From Streptomyces triticirhizae (GTDB taxonomy: Bacteria > Actinomycetota > Actinomycetes > Streptomycetales > Streptomycetaceae): 35,259 nucleotides of DNA. Numbering within the stretch: position 1 is the stretch's first letter; every line of letters begins with the position of its first letter. A program made the position numbers and the translations under genes. A model generated the notes under the pieces. That model did no database searches, had not been told where the DNA came from, and saw only the letters and a program-made list of their open reading frames with translations. Positions 8,271 to 15,539 of the stretch are shown piece after piece. The stretch covers positions 1 through 35,259 of the forward strand of contig NZ_RFFJ01000045.1 in NCBI RefSeq assembly GCF_003696235.1. Reading direction: 5' to 3'.

Positions 8271-8762
8271 TTACCAGACCGGTCGCAGCGGGGGCAGCGC
8301 CTCGCCGGTCATGCCGTGGATGAGACGCGCCAACTCCCCGCGCAGAGCGTCGAGATCATCCCGCCCCGCGCGCTGTGCCGCCTCCGCCTCCAGCTCCCGC
8401 AGGATGCCGCCGGCCACCTCCAGATGTCGCACCGCCGCGTCGGTGAGCACCACCAACCTGCGCCGACCGCCGGCCGGATGCGCCTCGCGCCGGACATAGC
8501 CGCGCTGCTCCAGCTCCTTGACCAGTTGCCCCGCCGCCTGCTTGGTGACGCCAAGGCGTTCGGCCAACTCGCTGCTGGTGGCCCCGTGCCCCCGAAGGGC
8601 CTGGAAGGCCATCCCATGCACCGGGCGCAGCTCGGCGTACCCGGCCTCGGCAAGGCGGCGGCTGAACTCGTTGAGCAGCAACTGGAATCCCATGCCCAAC
8701 AGAAAGGTCAGCTCGAACCGCGCCAGGGGGTCCTCGACGCCTCCGCTCGCACGACGATCCAC
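8271..8762 (-). CDS. MarR-family winged-helix transcriptional regulator
   Basis: 163 residues from GTG 8762, preceded by GAGGAA a few bases away. The long reading from 8909 is rejected because it would put the operator region inside the gene. The winged helix-turn-helix runs from about FQALRGHGATSSELAERLGVTKQAAGQLVKELEQRGYV to the wing EAHPAGGRRRLVVLT, followed by dimerisation helices. Such proteins bind palindromic DNA as dimers and usually lose affinity on binding a small ligand. It is divergent from a cupin gene, and two matching 17-bp palindromes lie between them, so self-regulation and control of the cupin are likely. The stop is TAA, uncommon in this GC-rich context. Confidence 0.88.
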   Translation of the reverse strand: MDRRASGGVEDPLARFELTFLLGMGFQLLLNEFSRRLAEAGYAELRPVHGMAFQALRGHGATSSELAERLGVTKQAAGQLVKELEQRGYVRREAHPAGGRRRLVVLTDAAVRHLEVAGGILRELEAEAAQRAGRDDLDALRGELARLIHGMTGEALPPLRPVW

Positions 8763-8810
8763 ACGTTCCTCACACTGGCCTTCTCCATCCACGGGGACAT
8801 GGTGACACCC

Positions 8811-8860
8811 CGCGAGTAAAGATGCTTTACTAGCGAAGAAGTAAAGGAGCTTTACTCGCG
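8811..8860. promoter_or_regulatory. Double nested operator for the MarR regulator
   Basis: Two copies of AGTAAAG-NNN-CTTTACT, each a perfect inverted repeat with a 3-base spacer, occur at 8815-8831 and 8840-8856, with centres 25 bp apart. The whole 50-bp block also begins CGCGAGTAAAG and ends CTTTACTCGCG, so it forms one larger dyad. It is strikingly AT-rich for this genome and sits between the divergent MarR and cupin genes, the expected place for MarR dimer sites. Confidence 0.85.
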
Positions 8861-8965
8861 GCTCCGGTTCAGGAGACCGGCTCCTGCCCCGGCTCCACGA
8901 ACTCACCACCCGGGCCCGTCAGATGAGGCCCCTCGTCCCCCCTCCCTCCCAAGGAGAACCGATCG

Positions 8966-9340
8966 ATGCGCGTCATCACTCCCTCCACCGATCCCATCAG
9001 GACCCCGGCCGCCACCATGACCACCCTCGCCTCGCCCAGCCTGGGAAGCGCCGAACTCAGCACCTGGCGCGTGGAGATGGCTCCCGACACCTCGGGCCCC
9101 GAGCACTCCGTCGACCGCGAGCAGATCTGGACGTTGACCCGGGGGACCCTGGAGATCACCGCCGAGGGCACCACCCACACCGCGCGGGCGGGGCAGACCG
9201 TCGTCCTGCCGGCGGGGATGGTCCGCCGGGTGAACTGCCCGGCCGGCGAGCCCGCCGAGGCCCTGGTCGCCATGGCCGCCGACGGCCGGGCCGCCGTGCC
9301 GGGCGACGCCACCAGCCGCCCCGTCCCCTGGGCGCGGTGA
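8966..9340 (+). CDS. Small cupin-domain protein
   Basis: 124 residues from ATG 8966, with AAGGAGA eight bases upstream. The single cupin barrel shows GPEHSVDREQIWTLTRGTLEIT and a second motif, AGQTVVLPAGMVRRV. The first motif has H and E positions but not the full HxH set, so metal binding is uncertain. Stand-alone cupins of this size act as small-molecule binding proteins or as simple dioxygenases/isomerases; the substrate is unknown. It is divergent from the MarR regulator, separated by the double operator, which is a common arrangement for a ligand-inducible pair. It converges on the zinc-finger gene, with the palindrome ACCGGCGCCGGT at 9356-9367 in the gap. Confidence 0.82.
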   Translation: MRVITPSTDPIRTPAATMTTLASPSLGSAELSTWRVEMAPDTSGPEHSVDREQIWTLTRGTLEITAEGTTHTARAGQTVVLPAGMVRRVNCPAGEPAEALVAMAADGRAAVPGDATSRPVPWAR

Positions 9341-9459
9341 GGCGCCAACTACCCGACCGGCGCCGGTATTCGCTCCGTCGCCCGCCCGGCGCGGCTCCGC
9401 CCCGGCGGTGAACCAGGGTCCGGATCGCTCAGGCACGCGTTACGTGTGCGCGGCGTCAA

Positions 9460-10725
9460 TCAGGTCGGGTCGGGCTCAGGCGTCAGCTCCTCCTGACCGA
9501 TCCGCGCGCCATCCTCATAGATCGTCACGACACCATTCGAGATCTCGTACCGGTACGGCCCGTTGGACGCCTCGTACCCGCCCGTGCTCTCCCGCGCCCG
9601 CATCGGGATGCCCGGCTCCCTGCCGTCGGAGTATTCACCGAAGTAGTACAGCTCCCCCTCGCCCGTGCGGCAGAGCGTGATCTGCTTGTTGTCGGTGCGG
9701 AAGGCATCGACCAACTCCGCGCTGACACCCGGCAGTTCCGCGTCGATGCGGGCCGGGCAGGGCTCACGGGTCTCCACGGCTCGGCTCTCGGTCGACTCCT
9801 CGGAGGGCAGGTTCTCCAGGAAGTTCGCACAGGAAGCAACGAGTTGGTACAGCAGATAGAGGACCACCAGCAGCACCAGACATCCGCAGACCCCACCCTG
9901 TTCCTTCGGCTTGCCCGAACCGGCTCTCGCCGGAGGCCGATAGCCGCCCGCCGCAGGCCGGCGGGGACCCGAGGGAAGTGACCGCCGTGGACCGGCAACC
10001 GGCGAAGACGCCGCATAGCGGCCCCCGCCCGGCTCGTACCCCCCGGTCTCCGGCGCCGGAAAGAAGACCTCCGGAGAGCGTCCCGACGAGCGTGCGGACC
10101 CACCACCGGCCCCGGTGCCGCTTCCGGTGCGCGACGACCCCGGTGTGCGGGGCCGCGACGCCGCGCCCGGCGATCGGGTCCCCGACCCGCCTCGGCCGCC
10201 CGGGCGGGCCGAACTCCTCGCGGGCGAGGCGGGCTTCTTCGGAGCTCCGCCCCTCGCGCCGCTCGGCGCCGTCCAGCCAATGGAAGGCGTGCCACCGCCC
10301 GACGACCTGCCCTTGCTCGAAGCCCTTCCACCGACCGACGACCCACCTTCAGCCGAGGACTTCCCTCCCCCCGGCGACTTCCCCGCCCCCGACGGCTTCC
10401 TGGCTGCCGCCGTCCCCGACCCGGGGGACGGGCCTCTCGTCCCCGAGGACGACGTTCCGCCCGAGGAAGACCTGCGGGGCCTGGAGCCGGCACCCTTCGG
10501 GGAGGGCTTTCTGGCTGCTGACTCCCGAGAGCTGTGACAGCCGAGGCACTTGTCGTCATCGGAACCGTTGTCGGTGTCGCATCTGCGGCACGTCCAGGGC
10601 GGCCTCGTCCGGACGTTCCGAGAAGGCCGGGGAGCGGGCCGCGAGGTGTAACACCCCTGGCAGTCCCGGTCGTCCACGGAGTTATGGGTGTCGCACTGCG
10701 GGCACTCCCAGAGTTCCTCGGCCAC
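9460..10725 (-). CDS. Membrane-anchored protein with two RanBP2-type zinc fingers
   Basis: 421 residues, GTG start three bases after the upstream stop. The N-terminus has two zinc fingers of exact W-x-C-x2-C-x10-C-x2-C form (Cys 8, 11, 22, 25 and 46, 49, 60, 63), the pattern of RanBP2/zinc-ribbon modules that bind protein or nucleic acid. A roughly 200-residue Ser/Gly/Arg/Pro-rich linker follows, then one membrane helix (CLVLLVVLYLLYQLVAS, about 281-297) and a C-terminal domain of about 120 residues with several Cys. The fingers are therefore probably cytoplasmic and the C-terminal domain outside. It is the last gene of the TerY-type operon. A role as the membrane anchor or output of the kinase/phosphatase/vWA set is inference; the C-terminal domain is not one I recognise. 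Confidence 0.8.
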   Translation of the reverse strand: MAEELWECPQCDTHNSVDDRDCQGCYTSRPAPRPSRNVRTRPPWTCRRCDTDNGSDDDKCLGCHSSRESAARKPSPKGAGSRPRRSSSGGTSSSGTRGPSPGSGTAAARKPSGAGKSPGGGKSSAEGGSSVGGRASSKGRSSGGGTPSIGWTAPSGARGGAPKKPASPARSSARPGGRGGSGTRSPGAASRPRTPGSSRTGSGTGAGGGSARSSGRSPEVFFPAPETGGYEPGGGRYAASSPVAGPRRSLPSGPRRPAAGGYRPPARAGSGKPKEQGGVCGCLVLLVVLYLLYQLVASCANFLENLPSEESTESRAVETREPCPARIDAELPGVSAELVDAFRTDNKQITLCRTGEGELYYFGEYSDGREPGIPMRARESTGGYEASNGPYRYEISNGVVTIYEDGARIGQEELTPEPDPT

Positions 10726-10728
10726 GCC

Positions 10729-11157
10729 TCACCTCTCAGCGGCGTCCCGCCGCCCATCGCGCATGTGTGCGTAGAGGGCCTCGGTCAGTTCGTCCGTCGG
10801 GTTGAGCAGCCATTCCGCGTCGGAGTCGGGGACGCGCCCAAAGGCCCTCTCGGCCTGGTCGCCGTCCTCCTGGTCGTCCCGAAGACCGAGGTACAACCGC
10901 AGCTTCGCGACCCACCGGCGGACGAACTCGGCGTCGCTCGCCGGAATCTCGACGCGCAGCACCGCCAACCCGGGCAGCCAGGCACGCTGCGTCCCGAAGC
11001 GGAGGAACAACTGGAGGTCCCCGGACGCCTCCCGCTCCCGGAGCGTGACACTCTCGATCGTCTCCCGAGGCGTCCGGAAGCGCGAACCGTCACTCCACGC
11101 CACCGTGATCCAGCCCCCCTCGACGGTTACCCGACAGCCGCCAACGAGCAGCGTCAC
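10729..11157 (-). CDS. Small protein of unknown function in the TerY-type operon
   Basis: 142 residues from GTG 11157, whose GTGA overlaps the stop of the vWA gene by four bases, indicating translational coupling. Residues about 1-70 look all-beta (TLLVGGCRVTVEGGWITVAWSDGSRF...DLQLFLRFGTQRAWLPGL), reminiscent of a small barrel or PH-like fold. The C-terminal half is helical and acidic/basic (FVRRWVAKLRLYLGLRDDQ...). It has no membrane segment, signal peptide or recognisable catalytic motif. Its position between the vWA and zinc-finger genes suggests a partner or adaptor for one of them; no function can be assigned. Confidence 0.75.
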   Translation of the reverse strand: MTLLVGGCRVTVEGGWITVAWSDGSRFRTPRETIESVTLREREASGDLQLFLRFGTQRAWLPGLAVLRVEIPASDAEFVRRWVAKLRLYLGLRDDQEDGDQAERAFGRVPDSDAEWLLNPTDELTEALYAHMRDGRRDAAER

Positions 11158-11861
11158 AGGCTGTTCGCGATCGTGTCGATGATCTCCGACATCTCGAACT
11201 CCTCCAGTCCCATGCCTGCCTTCGAGGGGAACTGAAGCGTGAGGTCCCAGTCCTTGGCGATGTCCTCCCACGGCTGCTCGTCCGGGGCGAACAACACCAG
11301 TCTTTTCGCGGACTGCTCCATCACCGCACCCTGGCTGCCCGCATAGCCCCACAGCTCGAAGAGGTCGTCATAGCTGCGCGGGATGCCGGCTGGGTAGGTC
11401 TGCTGTTCCACGCCGACGCTGCCCAGGGGGTGGGCCGGTGCGTCCGTGAACATGACGATCACATGGCGCCTGCGATCCAGCCCCCTCTCCCACGGTGCTT
11501 TGATCGCCAGGCTGAGTGCCTCAAGTCCCGACTCCGGAACGTCGCCGCCACCGGTGGCCCTGATCCCCCTGAGAAAGCTCTCGAACTGCGCGGCCTGGGC
11601 GGGCAGTTCGAGGAAGTCGGTCTGTTCGATGGCGTCGTCCGGGTCGTCTCCGAAGTCCCGGAAGACGATCGTCTTCAGCCGGAGTTGGCTGATGGACTTG
11701 CCCTTCTTCTCCATGACCTCGGTGAGCCGGTCATGGAAGTTCAGGGCGCTCTCCTTCACCGACTCCAGTACCGGCGACATGCTGCCCGTCGCGTCGATGC
11801 ACAGCACGATGTCCGCCGCATACTGAAGGTTGCCCTGGTACTCGGTGTGTACCGCTGTCAC
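11154..11861 (-). CDS. vWA domain protein, TerY-like
   Basis: 235 residues from GTG 11861, with AGGAG seven bases upstream. A single von Willebrand factor A domain fills the protein: the MIDAS motif DATGS at 23-27 (a DxSxS variant with Thr in the middle), a TGGGDVPESGLEAL segment supplying the next metal ligand, and VIVMFTDAPAH for the third. The fold binds a divalent metal and mediates protein contacts. In the TerY-phosphorylation triad described in comparative-genomic work on Ter systems, such a vWA protein is encoded with a PP2C phosphatase and a Ser/Thr kinase, exactly the neighbours here. It has no TerY-C zinc domain; the operon's separate zinc-finger protein might substitute for it (inference). 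Confidence 0.88.
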   Translation of the reverse strand: MTAVHTEYQGNLQYAADIVLCIDATGSMSPVLESVKESALNFHDRLTEVMEKKGKSISQLRLKTIVFRDFGDDPDDAIEQTDFLELPAQAAQFESFLRGIRATGGGDVPESGLEALSLAIKAPWERGLDRRRHVIVMFTDAPAHPLGSVGVEQQTYPAGIPRSYDDLFELWGYAGSQGAVMEQSAKRLVLFAPDEQPWEDIAKDWDLTLQFPSKAGMGLEEFEMSEIIDTIANSL

Positions 11862-11885
11862 GGTCGATCTCCTCGTGGATGAATG

Positions 11886-13172
11886 TCAGTCTCGGCCCCG
11901 GCCACCCAGATTGATCCGCACCCGGGATCGTCTGGGTGCCTCTTCGGCGGTGTCGGCTCCCGCCCCCTCTGTCGAAACGGGCTCGGGCGTCGGCGTGGTC
12001 GGCGTGGGCGACGTGGTCGACGTGGTCGGGCTGGTGGAGGGGCGAGACCTCACGTCCCCGCCGGTCGTGATCGTGCCGCGCAGCCTGCTTCTGGACGGGG
12101 CGGCGCGCGTTCGTTCCGCACCCGCCCCCTCCGGCTCGGGACGCGCCCCGGGCATGGTCCCCGTCGGCTCCGCGCCCGCGCCTCCCGCACGGGTCGGCGG
12201 AACGGACGCGGCGGCCGGAATGCGCGCCCCTTCGCCACCCGAATCAACCGAACGCCCCGAACGCCCCGAACCAGGCGCGCGCAACGCGCAGATCGCCGGG
12301 TCATTCAGAACGTTGAGAAAGCCGCCGATCCGTGGCCGGCGTGCCGGATCGCCCTGCGTTGTCGCCCGGATCAGGCCCCTCATCGAGTCGTCGAGTCGAG
12401 GATCGAGCGTCAACTCGGCGCCCGCGTTGACCGCGTCGGCCGGGGAGTCGAAGCGGTCGTCGTGCCCCGGCAGCGCGCCCGTGAGGTAGAAGTGCGTCAT
12501 CAGTCCCAGCGCGAACACGTCGATGGCCGTGGTGAGTCGCTCCGGAGTGACGGAGTCATCACGCCGCATGTACCGTCGCCACTCGGGGGCACCATAGACG
12601 GAGTCTCCGGCGATCTCGTCCGGCCCCGGGGGCGAACCGGAGAGATACGAGTCGTCGAAATCGATGAGCTTGGCGACATGGAAGCCGGCTCCCGACTTCT
12701 GCTGCACCAGCACGTTCTGCGGCTTGAGATCGCCGTGCACCACGTCGATGTCGTGCAGCAGCTTCAGGCTCAGTCCCAAGGTGCGCAGAAGGACCATCTT
12801 CTGCCGGGGTTCGAGCGTCTGCGGGTCCTCCAGAGAGGAGGTGTCGATGCGCTCGGTGACCTTGTAGTAGGTGGTTCCCTCGCAGAAGAAGTCGGTCGCC
12901 AACACCAGGTTTCCCCCGCCCCGGCGCTGCGCGCCGAGCCGCTCCATGATCGACCGGTGCCGCTGCTCGAACTGCTCGCAACGCTGGAGGCGTTGCCGCA
13001 CGCTCGCCGGGTTGCCCGGGCCCCCCTCCCGGGGCCTCTTGGGGTCGAGGAACGCCTTGATGAAGTACTGCCGACCGTCTCTCTCGGCGAAGGCCCACAT
13101 GCACTTGCCGCCATCGGCGTTGGTCGGCTGGGTGACAACCTGGTACCCAGCGACGGGTTGGTCCTTCCTCAT
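11886..13172 (-). CDS. Ser/Thr protein kinase with disordered C-terminal tail
   Basis: 428 residues from ATG 13172, whose ATGA overlaps the PP2C stop. The kinase domain covers about 1-285: lysine K39 in YFIKAF, catalytic loop HGDLKPQN at 146-153, DFDD at 171-174 in place of DFG, SVYGAPEW (APE motif) near 191-198, and DVFALG. The catalytic Asp, Lys and Asn are all present, so activity is expected, though the DFD substitution may alter metal or loop behaviour. The tail (about 290-428) is Ser/Thr/Pro-rich with a TSTSPTTSTTSPTPTTPT run and is probably a phosphorylation-rich linker. There are no membrane helices or PASTA domains, so it is cytosolic. With the PP2C and vWA neighbours it forms a TerY-type triad. 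An SRLRGT segment in the tail recurs in the SPFH-like protein. Confidence 0.9.
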   Translation of the reverse strand: MRKDQPVAGYQVVTQPTNADGGKCMWAFAERDGRQYFIKAFLDPKRPREGGPGNPASVRQRLQRCEQFEQRHRSIMERLGAQRRGGGNLVLATDFFCEGTTYYKVTERIDTSSLEDPQTLEPRQKMVLLRTLGLSLKLLHDIDVVHGDLKPQNVLVQQKSGAGFHVAKLIDFDDSYLSGSPPGPDEIAGDSVYGAPEWRRYMRRDDSVTPERLTTAIDVFALGLMTHFYLTGALPGHDDRFDSPADAVNAGAELTLDPRLDDSMRGLIRATTQGDPARRPRIGGFLNVLNDPAICALRAPGSGRSGRSVDSGGEGARIPAAASVPPTRAGGAGAEPTGTMPGARPEPEGAGAERTRAAPSRSRLRGTITTGGDVRSRPSTSPTTSTTSPTPTTPTPEPVSTEGAGADTAEEAPRRSRVRINLGGRGRD

Positions 13173-14344
13173 GCCGAACCTTCTTTCGTCGAGCGCAGCA
13201 GCCGCTCGTAGTCCCCCCGGTATTCGGCCCAGGTCCTGTCCTGCCACCGGCGCATGGCGTCGCCCTCGACCGAGGGACGTCCGCCCCGGCGCAACCACGC
13301 CGTCAACGTCTCCCCGCGCGGCATGAAGGCATGTCGTAACTGCTCGAAGTCCGCGTAACCCAGCGCGACCAGGCTCAGCGAGGCGTCGTCTCCGCTGTAG
13401 TCGCTGACCAGCCTGTGCAGCTCGGTCGCCCACCCCGCCATGTCACCGGCACGGGAGAGCGTGTCCAACAGCAGCAACTCGAAGTCGGCGGGGGTGTGCA
13501 CATATCCGAAGAAGCCATCGGTGGCGGCCAGCAGAACGCAGGGCAGGTGGAGCGTCATGCGCTGGGTCTCGATGTGGAACGGTCGGTCACGGCTGATGAC
13601 ATTGGTCATCGGTGGATCGGAACGGAGCAGTTCCAGAGTGTCCGTCTCCTCGGTGTGATCACGGGTGACCGCCTGGAGACCGAACCTCGGGCTCAGCACA
13701 TAGGCGCGCGAGTCGCCCGCCCACAGCGCCTGCCACCGGATCTCGCCACTCGCCGTCCAGAACCGCAGCCCGGCAAGGGTGGTGGGCAACGAACGCCGCA
13801 TCGTCCCCGTGATCTTGCTGTGCTGGGAAGGGGCCAGGGCCAGCAGGTCCCCGAGGTCGTCCCGCAGAGCGTCCGGACTGTCCCCGTCCCGCCGAGTGAC
13901 CGCCCGGTGGAACCAACTCTCCACCGCCAGCCGCGCGACCCTGGACCCGACCCAGGCGCCCGAGCGCGTGTCGCCGTCCGGGGCCTCCCAGGCCGGAGCG
14001 GCCCCCGCGCCGCCCGATCCGTCGAAGACGGCCAACACCCCTTCGCCGCCGGCCCGATGGAATGCCACGAGAGGGTGAGCGTCCTCCCCGAAACCGGGAC
14101 GCACCTCGGTCCAGACGGACAGCGCGAACAAGCCGTGCTCCTGATGCCCCCAGATCCCTGGGGGCAGTCGCCCCGCGTCGATCGTGACCTCTCCGTTCGC
14201 GCCAACCTCCGGGCCGGCCCGATCAGCCAGGTCTGCCGGGGCAGCCAGGTCGACCGGCCGCCGATCCGGCTCCGCGTGATACGGCGTGGACGGGGCGGTC
14301 AGGGGCGGGGGCACGGGGAGTCCCGCAGGTCGTTCAACGGTCAC
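13169..14344 (-). CDS. PP2C-family Ser/Thr phosphatase
   Basis: 391 residues from GTG 14344, overlapping the SPFH-like gene by 11 bases. PP2C metal and catalytic motifs appear in order: AVFDGSGGAG (about 106-114, vFDGhGG-like), WAGDSRAYVL (GDSR), LAATDGFF (TDG) and SGDDASL (final metal-binding Asp pair). About 60 residues of Pro/Ala-rich sequence precede the domain. It probably reverses phosphorylation by the kinase encoded immediately downstream through an ATGA overlap. Codon 336 (13337-13339) is a leucine TTA, very rare in streptomycetes and read only by the bldA tRNA, so full-length synthesis should depend on developmental stage. The TTA lies in FEQLRHAF after the core motifs, so early termination would still remove the last 55 residues. 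Confidence 0.88.
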   Translation of the reverse strand: MTVERPAGLPVPPPLTAPSTPYHAEPDRRPVDLAAPADLADRAGPEVGANGEVTIDAGRLPPGIWGHQEHGLFALSVWTEVRPGFGEDAHPLVAFHRAGGEGVLAVFDGSGGAGAAPAWEAPDGDTRSGAWVGSRVARLAVESWFHRAVTRRDGDSPDALRDDLGDLLALAPSQHSKITGTMRRSLPTTLAGLRFWTASGEIRWQALWAGDSRAYVLSPRFGLQAVTRDHTEETDTLELLRSDPPMTNVISRDRPFHIETQRMTLHLPCVLLAATDGFFGYVHTPADFELLLLDTLSRAGDMAGWATELHRLVSDYSGDDASLSLVALGYADFEQLRHAFMPRGETLTAWLRRGGRPSVEGDAMRRWQDRTWAEYRGDYERLLRSTKEGSA

Positions 14345-15485
14345 GGTCTCCCCTGGAACGCCTCGACGCGGTGCCCCGCAGCCTGCTGACCGGACGGGGC
14401 GAGGGGCCCGAGCCGGCCGGCGTGGCGGGCGCCGAGCCGGAAGCGGGGCTGCCGCCTCCCTCCGTTCCGGTCAACGGCTCGTCCGGCGGCGGCTGTTCGA
14501 AGCCGTCAGCGAGCACCTCACCCCGCACCACCGAGCCGGCCCTGACCGGCTCGTGGTCACGCGCGGGCTCGGTCGGAACGGGCCCAGCCGAGATCGGCTT
14601 TGCCGAAGGCGAGTCCGGGGACAGCGGCCCGGCCGCCGACGCCAGCGCCCCGCGCAGTCGCCGCCCACGGTGCCGGTCCTCGTCCAACACCTCGTCCAAC
14701 ACCGCTCGCTCCAGTTCGGCCTGCTCGAAGGGCTCGCGATGGCCGTCGCCACGCTCCAGCACCATCCGCATCGCCGCGAGCCTGGCCTCGCGCCGCTCGG
14801 CCTCGGACCTCTCCAGGCGGTCGAGCGCCGCCCTTGCCCCCTCCTGCTCCATGATCTCCGCCAGCAACCCGTCGGCCCCCTCCTCGCGGATGAGGTCCAG
14901 GTGCCGCCTCCGCCGCATGTCGGCGAGCCGGGTCTCCCGCACCACGTCCCGGTAGGCGCGGCCGCTGGCAGCGATCTCGTCGTCGTCCACCAACAACTCG
15001 ACCTGGATGCCCCGGACGTGGATCGCCGAGTCGCCCGTGAAGTCGCGCACCTCGACGTTCAGAGCCTCCTCCGCCTCGTGGAACTCGGCGATGTCGAACT
15101 CCCGGGAGACCCTCCGCAACATCCTCTTGATGTGGCCGTACATCGCCCCGCTCATGTCACGAATGCGGCGCGCCACAACCTCGGCCGGATCGGCCACCCG
15201 GCAGAACAGGCTGACCCGGCCGCGGAACGAGAACGTGGGGTCCCTGCTCAGCAGGGGGATGTCCATGGTCACGCGGTGCTCGCTCATGTCCACCGTGAAG
15301 ACGGTCTGATAGGCACCGAACCGGGCGTCAGGCACCTCCTCACCGGCCTTCACCGTCAGCGCCGTGCCATGGTCGGGAACGAGCACCAGCGCCCGTCCGG
15401 GAGCGGGCGGACGCAGCGGGCTCAACAGCCGCATCCGAGGCACAGGTTGACTGTCCAGCACGGGATCGTAGGTCATCTGGCCCAT
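14334..15485 (-). CDS. SPFH/band-7-like coiled-coil protein
   Basis: 383 residues from ATG 15485, with AAGGAG just upstream. Residues about 30-165 show the alternating beta pattern of an SPFH (stomatin/prohibitin/flotillin) domain: ALVLVPDHGTALTVKAGEEV, then TVDIP-type strands (RVTMDIPLLSRDPTFSFRGRVSLFCRVADP) and a strand IHVRGIQVELLV leading into a long charged coiled coil (about 170-250, RRRRHLDLIREEG...RLERSEAERREARLAAMRMVLERG). The rest is Pro/Ala/Ser-rich with a basic C-terminus. No membrane helix is visible. SPFH proteins form ring-like oligomers and scaffold other proteins, so a scaffold for the kinase/phosphatase pair is plausible. The SPFH call rests on pattern, not on a profile match. 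Confidence 0.65.
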   Translation of the reverse strand: MGQMTYDPVLDSQPVPRMRLLSPLRPPAPGRALVLVPDHGTALTVKAGEEVPDARFGAYQTVFTVDMSEHRVTMDIPLLSRDPTFSFRGRVSLFCRVADPAEVVARRIRDMSGAMYGHIKRMLRRVSREFDIAEFHEAEEALNVEVRDFTGDSAIHVRGIQVELLVDDDEIAASGRAYRDVVRETRLADMRRRRHLDLIREEGADGLLAEIMEQEGARAALDRLERSEAERREARLAAMRMVLERGDGHREPFEQAELERAVLDEVLDEDRHRGRRLRGALASAAGPLSPDSPSAKPISAGPVPTEPARDHEPVRAGSVVRGEVLADGFEQPPPDEPLTGTEGGGSPASGSAPATPAGSGPSPRPVSRLRGTASRRSRGDRDR

Positions 15486-15539
15486 GGCTCCTTCTCTGGT
15501 GTGCGATCGTGCGGTGACGGTCGGCCGAGGCAGCACGCC

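Noticed and set aside
9356..9367. Palindrome ACCGGCGCCGGT as terminator of the cupin and zinc-finger genes
   Set aside because: It is a perfect dyad but has no loop, so a stable hairpin terminator is doubtful.
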